From Przewalskia tangutica (taxonomy: Eukaryota; Streptophyta; Magnoliopsida; Solanales; Solanaceae), in the NCBI GenBank assembly GCA_029844215.1, contig CM056721.1:57701815-57765814 (forward strand): a DNA stretch of 64,000 nt, in the 5' to 3' direction. Below, piece after piece: positions 46,512-57,251 of the stretch. Position 1 is the stretch's first letter; each line of letters opens with the position of its first letter. The notes beneath the pieces were generated by a model, which was given only the letters and a program-made list of their open reading frames with translations, did not search any database and was not told the DNA's origin. The translations under genes and the position numbers were made by a program.

Positions 46512-47420
46512 CCCCCCCCCCCTTTGTAGTGAAGACTTCATCCACACAAAAGATTTTCCAAAGGCAAATACTCCTCCCTTTAGCTTGCTCTCGTTTCCCC
46601 CTTTGTGTAGAAATACTTCAAGTATTGTTGTATAATCCCAAAACCTTAGCTTAGTATCCCTAGTAGTATTCCAAAGTTATTTCAACATTAAGAGCAGAAA
46701 TACTACTTTATTCCTTTAGTCATGGCGAAGCCACTAGAAAAATCTTCATAGCTTAGATGAAGTGTTAAGAGAAGTTGTTTAGAAAATTCTAAGGGTTGCT
46801 TGGAGCGGGTTGGAGCGTAAGGATTTGGAGCTAAACGTTGCTCAGGATCGACTTATTATCTTGGATAATTTTGGGCTTATCGAGGTAATGATCTTTGTTC
46901 CTATTGTAATTGGATATTACATATTGTAGTAGTTTAGAATTGAGTATAAGATATATTGGAAGAATAATTATAAAGAATTGAATCAGTATTTACATTGAAT
47001 TTGTATTCTGATGGACTTGTAGTATTATTGTGGGGCGATGTTGTACACGTCAGGTTAGGCGTGTAGCTTGGATTTGTTGGCACAGTAGCGGGCCTTGATA
47101 GAGATGAGATTTATGTGGTTTGCGGGAGGTCTTTGCCGAATTTTCCGTAGAATAAGGAATCTTGTATTTAGAATATTCTCTGAAGAGATCGAGAAGTTGA
47201 TAGGCGTTTTGTGGCCTTTTTAGGTGGAAGTATTGCGAGTAGCGTATTCTACTTAAAGGGTGGAAAGGACTTGCGAGGTTCTGATGCTTTTGAGCTTTTG
47301 CTTTTTGTCGATAATCGTCGCGAGGTATGTGAACCTCTTCCTATCTTTTCTAGCATGATTGTTGTAAACTATGTAGTACGGTAGACGTACGTGTGCTAAA
47401 TGAATTTGGTTGGTTTAGAA

Positions 47421-47470
47421 CATAAAGTGTTATATTGGCTTTATGGGAAGTTAATTATAACGACTTTATG
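47421..47470 (+). other. Conserved LTR hairpin (T 5' LTR, copy 1)
   Basis: Arms CATAAAG/CTTTATG, loop TATGGG, inner UGGCUU/AAGUUA (two G-U). One base change (TTATAT) weakens the middle stem compared with the 3' LTR copy. Confidence 0.65.
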
Positions 47471-47910
47471 TAGGTAAAAGAATGGTTGATTGTTTTTAAA
47501 AGATAAGAGACTTAACTTATAAATGACTTGATGTGAAATATTAAAGACTTGGTTTGTGTTAAAAAGTTGTGAAACCGCATTTATGAGAAATGGGTAATTG
47601 GGTTTTAAAAAGGAATAAGTTATATTGATTTCGGAAATGTGAATAAGTATCGAACAAACCACTGCAGCGTTAATAAAGGAAAATGTATTGACAAATAATT
47701 AATTATATTAAAACCATTAGAAACCTCCATCTGCATAGAAGCTAAGATAAGACAAAATTGTATTACATTTCCTAGATCATGGTTGCTTAAAATAAGATCA
47801 TTAATAATAAGTATTGATTTTTCTTAAATTCCAAAGTAAGTAACTTGTTTTCTAAAAGAAAAGAGACTTGAGGAATTTGAAGTGTTTTGGTTTAAAAGAA
47901 AGGCATGGTT

Positions 47911-48187
47911 TGTATTAGCATTCCTTTTCAATCTTTTATTTCTCTGCTTAGCTCTTGTTTATCGGGATTTAATAAATATTCATTCATATTCATTTTTTGT
48001 GTTGTTGATTCTATAGACTGGCTAGGTTTTGTTTGGTGTTCTACTAGTATATGTGGTGGTGATTTGGTAGGTTCTTTTGTTATTACTTCTAAAGCTGGTC
48101 TTAATATTTCTATGTCCCTTTCAGGCTTTTATTTTATTATTGTATTTTCTTTTTGCGTTTTTTGTAGTACTTCTGAACTTTGATTGT
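47911..48187. other. Insert of unknown origin in the T 5' LTR
   Basis: The 3' LTR reads GGCATGGTTTTGTC straight into TTAAATTGGTTT (53775-53795); here about 277 bp are added between GGCATGGTT and TGTC. Direct TTGT repeats sit near both edges. The minus strand is open for 66 codons (48128 to 47931) with a high-complexity, charged, Pro/Lys/Glu-rich composition (EPTKSPPH, NEYLLNPDKQELSREIKD) and stops on both sides. The plus strand has a hydrophobic frame that looks like a shadow. It could be a captured piece of a retroelement or pararetrovirus polyprotein, or of a host exon; no diagnostic motif decides. Confidence 0.55.
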
Positions 48188-48194
48188 GTCTTTT

Positions 48195-48244
48195 ATTAAA
48201 GTGTTATAATAGCTTTATGAGAAGTTAGTTATAACAACTTTATG
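48195..48244 (+). other. Conserved LTR hairpin (T 5' LTR, copy 2), damaged
   Basis: Same design, but the outer arm CATAAAG has become ATTAAAG next to the 0.28-kb insert, and the loop is TATGAG. Confidence 0.55.
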
Positions 48245-48759
48245 AAAACAAAATGATGGTTTTATTATTGGATTTAAAATGGTAACTTGACTTTAAAGGG
48301 AGAAGTGATTTGGTTTAAAAAGAAAGTATGGAAATTGTTTTGGTTTACTTAAAAAGATAGTTACTCTATTTTGATACTACGGGTATCGTATGACTTTTTG
48401 TGAAAGAAATGGATCTTTTAAAGTGTTAAAATGCGTAGTACCTTGGGGTTAAAATCCGAATTTGTTGTAATAAAATAAAAGTCTATGAGTACGTTGAACT
48501 TGCCTATGCTTGTTGTGCTAGCCTTTGTTGTGCAAGTGTTTTGATTTTGTGCTACCGAGTCTCTCGATGAAGGGCCGGTTATCTTGTTATATACTTGGAC
48601 CTACTGACACGTTGGGTGGCCCACGGGTATGGTTCCATTAGGATTGTTGTTCCATGGACTAGCTCTCCATGAGGTTTTACTGATTCGACTTTAGTATCTG
48701 GTAGTTGGCTCTCGTACTTGCCCCGGTCGTGGCTGATTCGGCTTTGGTTCTGGTAGTTA

Positions 48760-49290
48760 GCCTTCGTACTTGCCCCGTTCAGTTTTGTGGCGAAGTCTCG
48801 TGACTTACGGTTGTGATCTGGTGGTTAGCCTGGTTACTTGCCCCCGTCAGCTACGTGACGCAGGTGGATCTGGTAGAGGTTATCGCACTTGCCACGTGTC
48901 AGCTTCGCGGCGAAGTATCGTGACTTACGGTTGTGATCTGGTGGTTAGCCTGGTTACTTGCCCCCGTCAGCTACGTGGCGCAGAGAGGATCTGGTAGAGG
49001 CTATCGCACTTGCCACGTGTCAGTTTTTGGGCGAAGCTTCGTGACTTACGGTTGTGATCTGGTGGTTAGCCTGGTTACTTGCCCCCGTCAGCTACGTGGC
49101 GCAGGGAGGATCTGGTAGAGGCTATCGCACTTGCCACGTGTCAGCTTCGTGATATGGTTGTTTAGTATTGTTGGTACGGTAGGTTCTGGTAGCTGGCTTT
49201 CGTACTTGCCCCGGTCAGTTGATGATGCAGGTTGGATCTGGTAGCTATGCCTTCGTACTTGCCCCGTACGGTTTTTATGACACAGGTGGG
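48760..49290 (+). repeat. LTR minisatellite, about 120-bp family (T 5' LTR)
   Basis: Three near-exact units with GTGACTTACGGTTGTGATC, GGTTAGCCTGGTTACTTGCC and CGCACTTGCCACGTGTCAGC, plus degenerate flanking units. Repeated short open frames come from the units. Confidence 0.8.
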
Positions 49291-49956
49291 ACCTGGTGTT
49301 CATGTGTACTTCTTGGTGTTATTATATCATAGACTGCCGGCAGTGAGGAAGGTATTCCACGGGCATGATTGATGTTGTGGGCGTGAGACCTATAGTTATA
49401 TTTGAGTGACGACATTGAGGGCGTGAGTCCCTGACTTGACATGAATTCTTATGTATTGTGAACTGTAGTTTGGTTATCATACATGTCTCCTGTTTTTATA
49501 TAGACTATTATGATTTCATTTACAGTATTTTCAGTTTCACATACTTGGTACCTGTTGTACTGACCTCCTTCGGGGGGCTGCGTTGTTGATCCTCGTTCAT
49601 AGGATCGCAGTTCAGCGTTTGGGAAGCTCCGTTTCTCCGGAGGCTTATCTTTTGGTATAGTCCCCTGTCATTATAGGTACTTGTACATTCAGGGGTATGG
49701 CGGGGCCCTGTTCCATCATAGTTGTTGTTATAAAATTCTTAGAGGTCTGTAGTACTGTTGTGGGCAGGGTTTGTAAAGGATGTAACTGTTCAAGCTTTTT
49801 TTATGTATATACGGAAAGGTGACCGTTTGGTTAGCCTGTTTTTTATTGTATATCTGTTTCATGTTTAAGTTTTTATTTCCGCTGATTTTCTCTGATGTTG
49901 TATCACTAGGGTGCCCGGGGTAAGGCACGATCCACGGGCAGTCGTCGTGACAAAAG

Positions 49957-49967
49957 TGGTATCGAGC
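49957..49967 (+). other. T primer binding site (tRNA-iMet)
   Basis: TGGTATCGAGC, 4 nt after the 5' LTR, one A missing as in B, V and Y. Confidence 0.8.
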
Positions 49968-50156
49968 GATTAATCCTCGGAAAGTGTCTACTGAACCGTG
50001 TCTAGTAGAGTCTTGATTATCGGTGTGTTGTGCACCACATCTATAATCGTGAGGCTACGAGATATTTAGGATTGGTTTCCATTCTTCTCACTCACGAGAT
50101 CGTGCCTTAGAAGGTGTTATAAGTTGGACTCCTGCAGCGTATTCTTATGTACCGTT

Positions 50157-50860
50157 ATGCCTCTACCCAGCGGCGGGGCCCGAATAGACAAAGCGGCGAG
50201 AGGAGCTACGAGTAGAACACGAGAGGTTCTGAGGCATAGGCACAGTCATTACGAGATAGTACTTGAGGCAGCGAGTTTTATGGCCGCTAGCCCCAGTGAG
50301 TTTAGGCGGCGGCAATTTCTCACGAGGCCACGATACGAGCCTCAGGTTCCACGGCGAGCCGAGATATGAGTTCAAGAAATGGCGATTACTAGCTAAAGTC
50401 GTGGCGAGATATGAGGGACGGACGGGGCCGGTGGTTCAGCGATGCAGTGATTCACCCTAGATCCGATAGTCTGAGACTTCAGGATTTCTTGAGTTGCAGT
50501 TCGCCAGAGTTCTATGGATAGAGAGCTGAGAATGATCCTCAGAGTGTCGTTCTAGTTGGGAGATTGTTATACTTGCGGCCGTCAGGGCCATGTGATGGGA
50601 GGATGTCCAAGTAGGAGGGATACGGAGGATGACTCGACTCTGGGTCGATTCTTGCGGGTTCATTGTTCGGGAGAAGGGGTGTTAGTCGGATGAGGTCACC
50701 CTACCTGCGTTGTAGCCATTGTAATAGACTTCATTATGGGAGTGTCATCGCCCGACGGCTTGTATGATTGCGCCAGCGAGGCCATTTGGTTAGAGTTTGT
50801 CCGACCGGAGGTAGCGGATGTAGAGACTCAGCCTTCTGGATCGGTGGCTGGTTCATCGCC
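50157..50860 (+). pseudogene. T gag remnant, internally deleted
   Basis: The start at 50157 opens MPL, followed by a degraded copy of the Gag N-terminus (compare X at 58611). The gag core (YNVEFDS and VADMEDR motifs) is missing: sequence jumps at about 50520-50560 to the knuckle region, where YTCGRQGHVMGGCP (about 50570-50612) keeps C-x2-C-x4-H-x4-C spacing apart from position details. T therefore has neither particle core nor enzymes and would need both Gag and Pol from other elements. Confidence 0.65.
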
Positions 50861-51869
50861 TTATATAGCTAGGCGCCCTGCAGGGCAGGATTATGATTAG
50901 AGCGACAAAAGGAAAGTGAGGCAGTAGTTGCAGAGATATCTTTAGCCCTTAAGAGACTTGTTTATGTTGTTATGGTAGATACATGCGGAGTGCTATGTAC
51001 GGATAGCATTGTGTTAAGTGTGAATAGAAAACATGGGTAGTTGAAAAGGGTAAGTCTGGGGACGAGACAATTGTGAGCCTTAGAATTTATAACAGTTAGG
51101 ACCTTAGATGCAAGGCCGCCTTGAGTGGATGATTTTAGGGTTGGTCTTTGTCGAAGTACTTAGTATGCGTAAAATATATTGTGGGATAATTCCATGGGTT
51201 GTGTAAGATGAAAGTAGAAGTGGTAGCTTTTATGATGTGAATTAGTAAGGTTGTTCCAGATCGGGGAATGAGAGAGTTTGGGCGATAGCGGGTCGGGTTG
51301 AGGCCAGATCGCGGGTCAACCCGCAGCCCGGAGTGAGGTGGGGTCAGTTTGAGGTGGTCCCGCCAGGTGGTAGGATCACGAGGGTGCTAGGCCCAGGTTT
51401 AGGTAACCATCGGACGAGTTCGCAGATGTGGTCAACTAGAATCGGATCGTGAAGGCCGGGAATGGCCTTAAAGGAATTTGGGGCTAGTAAGGTGACCAAG
51501 TTGGAGGTAGTGAGTCCAAGGTTTTGGAAACTGAAGCGATGGCGGGTATGAGTGCGTGTACTAGAAAGAGTTCGGGTGTACGAGAAGGGTACGACGAGTA
51601 AGGAAAGAAGTGAACATGTGTTAAGGGGATGAAAGTGATCATTTTTGTGAAGTGAAGATGCGAAGGGAGTATCCTTTAGACCATGGGTGGAAGTTTTTGT
51701 GTTGTTATACACGTTAGAGGTGATTCCTCGTTGGCTTGGATTGAGTTTTGCGCGTATGTTATACTATGGCCATTGGTGGCATGATTGGTTTGGTAAGTAT
51801 AGTAGTGAAGACTATACCGACGCATGTATGTTTTGAGGCTTAGAAGGAACATTCGGGACGAATGTTTCT
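50861..51869 (+). other. T non-coding 3' internal region
   Basis: About 1 kb aligned, in opposite orientation, to 4407-5430 of B and to the X internal region (for example GTGACCAAGTTGG near 51500). The 122-codon frame on the other strand (51712-51344) is not conserved in B or X, so it is not called a gene. Confidence 0.6.
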
Positions 51870-51882
51870 AAGGGGGAAAGAA
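51870..51882 (+). other. T polypurine tract
   Basis: AAGGGGGAAAGAA directly before TGTTACACCCCG. Confidence 0.75.
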
Positions 51883-52364
51883 TGTTACACCCCGTAGTTC
51901 CAGGGTATGTATGTGAGGACGTACGTACGAGAATACGACAGTAATTTTGGAAAGGAAGAAAGATGTGATTTTTCGACGGAAAAGTTTCCGGATTTTGTGA
52001 AGGAAAAAGGTTCGTTAATGGAAATTGGATTCCCAGATTTGGTATTCGGACTTTTTGAAATATTTGAGAATTATGGAATTTTATTTCCGAAATTGGTCAC
52101 GTGGGGCCCACGGGAGAATTTACAGTTTTGTTGGGCCCACTTTATTTTCGGATTTTTGGCATTACGGATATTTTTGGAAGATGAAATATTTTGGACGAGT
52201 AGGGGGCGACACATGTCACCCCCATGTGGCCCCATGGCCGAAAGTTATGGACACTTGGACGTTTTTTTGTGGGTTTTGTGGTGGACACTTGGTTGGCAAT
52301 TACCCACACAACATATCCCCAATCCTCACCTTACATTTGCTTAAATCTTGGCCCTTGATTTCTC

Positions 52365-52372
52365 TATAAATA
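52365..52372 (+). promoter_or_regulatory. TATA box of the T 3' LTR
   Basis: TCTCTATAAATACCCCCCC, about 480 bp from the LTR start. Confidence 0.65.
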
Positions 52373-53292
52373 CCCCCCCTTTGTAGTGAAGACTTCATCC
52401 ACACTTAAAGATTTTCCAAAGGCAAATACTCCTCCCTTTAGCTTGCTCTCGTTCCCCCCCCCCCCCCACTTTGTGTAGAAATACTTCAAGTATTGTTGTA
52501 TAATCCCAAAAACCTTAGCCTAGTATCCCTAGTAGTATTCCAAAGTTATTTCAACATTAAGAGCCCGGAAATACTACTTTATTCCTTTAGTCGCGAAACG
52601 AAGCCCTAGAAAAATCTTCATAGCTTAGATGAAGTGTTAAGAGAAGTTGTTTAGAAACTTCTAAGGGTTGCTTGGAGCGGGTTGGAGCGTAAGGATTTGG
52701 AGCTAAACGTTGCTCAGGATCGACTTATTATCTTGGATAATTTTGGGCTTATCGAGGTAATGATCTTTGTCCCCCTATTGTAATTGGATATTACATATTG
52801 TAGTAGTTTAGAATTGAGTATAAGATATATTGGAAGAATAATTATAAAGAATTGAATCAGTATTTACATTGAATTTGTATTTACTGAGACTTGTAGTATT
52901 ATTGTGGGGCGGTGTTGTACACGTCAGGTTAGGCGTGTAGCCCTCGAGTTGTTGGCCCAGTAGCGGGCCTTGATAGAGGAGAGATTTATGTGGTCATGGG
53001 GAGGTGCCGAATTTTCCGTAGAATAAGGAATCTTGTATTTAGAATATTCTACGAAGAGATCGAGAAGTTGATAGACGTTTTGTGGCCTTTTTAGGTGGAA
53101 GTATTGCAAGTAGCGTATTCTACTTAAAGGGTGGAAAGGACTTGCAGGGTTACAGTACTTTTGAGCATTTTGCTTTTTGTCGATAATCGTCGTGAGGTAT
53201 GTGAACCTCTTCCTATCTTTTCTAGCATGATTGTTGTAAACTATGTAGTACGGTAGACGTACGTGTGCTAAATGAATTTGGTTGGTTTAGAA

Positions 53293-53342
53293 CATAAAGT
53301 GTTATAATGGCTTTATGGGAAGTTAATTATAACGACTTTATG
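53293..53342 (+). other. Conserved LTR hairpin (T 3' LTR, copy 1)
   Basis: CATAAAG/CTTTATG, TTATAA/TTATAA and UGGCUU/AAGUUA (two G-U pairs on the sense strand), loop TATGGG. Confidence 0.72.
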
Positions 53343-53803
53343 TAGGTAAAAGAATGGTTGATTGTTTTTAAAAGATAAGAGACTTAACTTATAAATGACT
53401 TGATGTGAAATATTAAGGACTTGGTTTGTGTTAAAAAGTTGTGAAACCGCATTTATGAGAAATGGGTAATTGGGTTTTAAAAAGGAATAAGTTATATTGA
53501 TTTCGGAAATGTGAATAAGTATCGAACAAACCACTGCAGCGTTAATAAAGGAAAATGTATTGACAAATAATTAATTATATTAAAACCAGTAGAAACCTCC
53601 ATCTGCATAGAAGCTAAGATAAGACAAAATTGTATTACATTTCCTAGATCATGGTTGCTTAAAATAAGATCATTAATAATAAGTATTGATTTTTCTTAAA
53701 TTCCAAAGTAAGTAACTTGTTTTCTAAAAGAAAAGAGACTTGAGGAATTTGAAGTGTTTTGCTTTAAAAGAAAGGCATGGTTTTGTCTTAAATTGGTTTA
53801 AAA

Positions 53804-53853
53804 CATAAAGTGTTATAATAGCTTTATGGAAAGTTAGTTATAACAACTTTATG
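53804..53853 (+). other. Conserved LTR hairpin (T 3' LTR, copy 2)
   Basis: CATAAAG/CTTTATG, TTATAA/TTATAA and UAGCUU/AAGUUA, loop TATGGA. Confidence 0.7.
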
Positions 53854-54289
53854 AAAACAAAAGGATGGTTTTATTATTGGATTTAAAATGGTAACTTGAC
53901 TTTAAAGGGAGAAGTGATTTGGTTTAAAAAGAAAGTATGGAAATTGTTTTGGTTTACTTAAAAAGATAGTTACTCTATTTTGATACTACGGGTATCGTAT
54001 GACTTTTTGTGAAAGAAATGGATCTTTTAAAGTGTTAAAATGCGTAGTACCTTGGGGTTAAAATCCGAATTTGTTGTAATAAAATAAAAGTCTATGAGTA
54101 CGTTGAACTTGCCTATGTTTGTTGTGCTAGCCTTTGCTGTGCAAGTGTTTTGAATCTGTGCTACCGAGTCTCTCGATGGAGGGCCGGTTATCTTGTTATA
54201 AACTTGGACCTACTGACACGTTGGGTGGCCCACGGATATGGTTCCATTTGGATTGTTGTTCCATAGCTCTCCATGAGGTTTTACTGATT

Positions 54290-54910
54290 CGGCTTTGGTA
54301 TCTGGTAGTTGGCTCTCGTACTTGCCCCGGTCGTGGCTGAGTCAGCTTTGGTTCTGGTAGTTAGCCTTCGTACTTGCCCGTTCAGTTTTGTGTCGAAGTC
54401 TCGTGACTTACAGTTGTGATCTGGTGGTTAGCCTGGTTACTTGCCCCCATCAGCTACGTGACGCAGGTGGATCTGGTAGAGGTTATCGCACTTGCCACGT
54501 GTCAGCTTCGCGCGGCATCGTGACTTACGGTTGTGATCTGGTGGTTAGCCTGGTTACTTTCCCCCGTCAGCTACGTGGCGCAGGGAGGATCTGGTAGAGG
54601 CTATCGCACTTGCCACGTGTCAGCTTCGCGAGTCAGTGTTTGGACGAAGCTTCGTGACTTACGGTTGTGATCTGGTGGTTAGCCTGGTTACTTGCCCCGC
54701 CGCCTACCACGTGGCGCAGGGAGGATCTGGTAGAGGCTATCGCACTTGCCACGTGTCAGCTTCGTGATATGGTTGTTTAGTATTGTTGGTATGGTAGGTT
54801 CTGGTAGATGACTTTCGTACTTGCCCCGGTCAGTTGATGATGCAGGTTGGATGTGGTAGCTATGCCTTCGTACTTGCCCCGTACGGTTTTTATGACACAG
54901 GTGGGACCTG
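54290..54910 (+). repeat. LTR minisatellite, about 120-bp family (T 3' LTR)
   Basis: Same units as 48760-49290 with small copy-specific losses, for example in TCAGCTTCGCGCGGCATCG near 54500. Confidence 0.78.
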
Positions 54911-55589
54911 GTGTTCATGTGTATTTCTTGGTGTTATTATATCATAGACTGCCGGCAGTGAGGAAGGTATTCCACGGGCATGATTGATGTTGTGGGCGTG
55001 AGACCCATAGTTATATTTGAGTGACGACTTTGAGGGCGTGAGTCCCTGACTTGACATGACTGCTTATGTATTGTGAACTGTAGTTTGGTTATCATACATG
55101 TCTCCTGTTTTTATATAGACTGTTATGATTTCATTTACGATTTTCGCCACATACTTGGTACTGTTATCTTGACCTCTTTCTCGGGCCGTTCATGCCGCAG
55201 TGAGGTACACCAGTTGTTGATCCTCGTTCATAGGATCGCAGTTCAGCGTTTGGGAAGCTCCGTTTCTCCGGAGGCTTATCTTTTGGTATAGTCCCCTGTC
55301 ATTATAGGTACTTGTACATTCAGGGGTATGGCGGGGCCCTGTTCCGTCATAGTTGTTGTTATAAAATTCTTAGAGGTCTGTAGTACTGTTGTGGGCAGGG
55401 TTTGTAAAGGATGTAACTGTTCAAGCTTTTTTTATGTATATACGGAAAGGTGACCGTTTGGTTAGCTTGTTTCTTATTGTATATCTGTTTCATGTTTAAG
55501 TTTTTATTTCCGCTGATTTTCTCTGATGTTGTATCACTAGGGTGCCCGGGGTAAGGCACCATTCACGGGCCCGAGGTCGGGTCGTGACA

Positions 55590-55608
55590 GGAACTACGGG
55601 GTGTAACA
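55590..55608 (-). repeat. X 3' LTR, tip (piece 5)
   Basis: GGAACTACGGGGTGTAACA: the last 19 bp of the X LTR, left beyond T. The first five bases (GGAAC) are the T right TSD. Confidence 0.8.
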
Positions 55609-55622
55609 TTCTTCCCCCCTTA
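55609..55622 (-). other. X polypurine tract
   Basis: TAAGGGGGGAAGAA on the sense strand, directly before the 3' LTR. Confidence 0.75.
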
Positions 55623-55984
55623 GAAACATTCGTCCCGAATGTTCCTTCTAAGTCTCCAAACATACATGTCGGTATAGTCTTCCCTACTATGCTTACGAAA
55701 CCAAATATGTCACACATGGCCATAATACAACATACGCGCAAAACTCACATCCGAGCCAACGAAGAATCACCTCTAACGTGTATAACAATACCATTAGCTC
55801 CACCCATGGTCCAAAGGATACTTTCTTCACATCTTTACTTTATAACACATCTTCGCCTCTTTTCTTACCTGTCGTACCCTTCTCGTACACTCGAACTCTT
55901 CCTAGCATACTTACCACATTTCTGTCATTGCTTCAGTTTCCAAAATCTCGGGGTTACTATATCCAACTTGGTCATCATTAACTG

Positions 55985-56770
55985 GGAACACTCTGGATGG
56001 ATCTCCGATACTCTTCCGAAACATAGCAACATGGAATACCGGACGTACTGCCTCCTAAGTCGGACGGCAGTGCTAACTTATAGGCAACCTGGCCTATTCT
56101 ACAACGATCTGAAAAGGCCCAAAGTACCTCGGGCTAAGTTTCCCCTGCTTTCCAAATCTCGTCACACCCTTCCGGGGTGGTACCTTCAAGAAGACCCACC
56201 GTCAACCTGAACTCCAAGTGTCGACGCCGATTACCCGCACGACTCCTGTTGACTCTGAGCTGCTAAAAACCTCTTCTGGATAAGCTTCACCTTACCCACA
56301 TCCTGCTGAAACAAGTAGGGACCAACTATCTGAACCTTGCCAACATCGAACCAATCGACCGGCAACCTACACTTCCGCCCATACAAGGCTTCATAAGGCA
56401 CCATCCGAATACTAAAATGGTAGTTATATAATACTCACTCAACAAGAGGCAAATAATCCTCACAGCTACCCCGGAAATCAAAACACCGGCCCGTAACCTG
56501 TCCTCAAATGTCTGGATAAAATATGTTGTTCGTCGGCCCGAGGTGAATGCACATCGAGACTCACCTGAGTTCCTAACTCCGCCTGGTAAAACCTCCCGAA
56601 AAATAAATAGCCGTAAACTGGGCTCCACTGCCTGCCATAAAATAAAAGTAGGAACCCCGTGCAGCCTTACAACCTTCCTGATAACATCTCGCATAACCCT
56701 CCGCCGAGTAAACAGTCCTAACTGAAAGACAAGATGGGCTGACCTCATCGGCCCAGCTACTGGTCGAACG
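55985..56770 (-). pseudogene. X integrase fragment (core and C-terminal part)
   Basis: From right to left: SAHL, VYSAEGYAR, VRLHGVPTF, the GAQFTA segment (56590-56640, second catalytic Asp region partly lost), the TIQTFEDRLRA equivalent, then CMGGSVGCRS (for YGRKCRSPIGW) at about 56380 and pieces of the C-terminal GPF region to 55990. Matching motifs are normal in plant gypsy integrases. It has two or more frames. B and T lack it: their shared non-coding region runs straight across this point. It therefore looks like a pol fragment gained by, or left in, an otherwise gag-only element; PR, RT and RNase H are absent. Confidence 0.75.
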
Positions 56771-57250
56771 CATCCACGAACTCGTACGATGGTTACCTAA
56801 CTTGGGCTTAACACCCTCGTGACCCTATCATCTAGCGGGACCACCTCAAACTGACCCCACCACATTCCGGCCGCGCGGGTTGACTCGCGATATGGCCTCA
56901 ACCCGACCCACTTCAGACTAAACTCGCTCCCGATCCGGAACAATCTTACCAGTTCACGTCATGAAAGCTATCACTTCCATCTCTCACTACCCATGGAATT
57001 ATCCCACAATATATATCACGCATACCAAGTACTTCGACAAAGACCAACCGTAACATCCACTCAGGACGGCCTTGCATCCAAGGTCCCAACTGTTATAAAT
57101 TCTAAGGCTCCCCATTTTCTCGTCCCCAGACTTACCCTTTTCAACTACCCATGTTTTCTAATCACAACTTACCAATGCTAACCGAACATAGCATTCCACA
57201 TGTATCCTAAACAAGTCTCTTAAGGCTGAAGATATCTCTATAACTACTGC
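56771..57250 (-). other. X non-coding internal region
   Basis: Aligns with 4826-5400 of B and about 50900-51400 of T (shared tracts such as CACGAACTCG and GGGTTGACTCGCG). No domain found. Confidence 0.55.
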
Positions 57251-57251
57251 C

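Larger units (their letters stand above)
46050..49952 (+). repeat. T 5' LTR
   Basis: Starts TGTACACCCGTAG (one T lost from TGTTACACC) and ends GTCGTGACA. TATA at 46504, two hairpins (47421 and 48195), minisatellite 48760-49290. It contains an extra 0.28-kb segment (47911-48187) absent from the 3' LTR. Confidence 0.88.
46050..55589 (+). mobile_element. Element T: complete gag-only Ty3/gypsy element
   Basis: 9.5 kb: LTRs 46050-49952 (3.9 kb) and 51883-55589 (3.7 kb) around a 1.93-kb internal region with PBS, gag remnant and PPT. It is inserted 14-19 bp inside the tip of the X 3' LTR. The right flank GGAAC and the left flank GGGC look like a decayed 5-bp TSD. The LTRs are almost the same over most of their length (one amino-acid difference in a 73-codon shadow frame), so T is young. 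No pol. The first 350 bp of the 5' LTR are strikingly more decayed than in the 3' LTR. Confidence 0.88.
51883..55589 (+). repeat. T 3' LTR
   Basis: Starts TGTTACACCCCGTAGTTCC and ends TCGGGTCGTGACA. It is the best-preserved long LTR of this set and the reference used for the others. TATA 52365-52372, poly-C run 52454-52467, hairpins 53293-53342 and 53804-53853, minisatellite 54290-54910. Confidence 0.92.

Noticed and set aside
47905..48183. Plus-strand hydrophobic 92-codon frame as a membrane protein
   Set aside because: The minus strand of the same DNA has the more coding-like composition; the T-rich plus strand gives Phe/Ile/Ser/Cys by base composition.
47911..48187. Firm call of an integrated pararetrovirus fragment
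   Set aside because: Composition alone is not diagnostic; no RT, protease, movement or coat zinc motif is present in 66 codons.
51344..51712. 122-codon minus-strand frame in T
   Set aside because: Antisense to the element, in the non-coding internal region, and not kept in the aligned parts of B or X.
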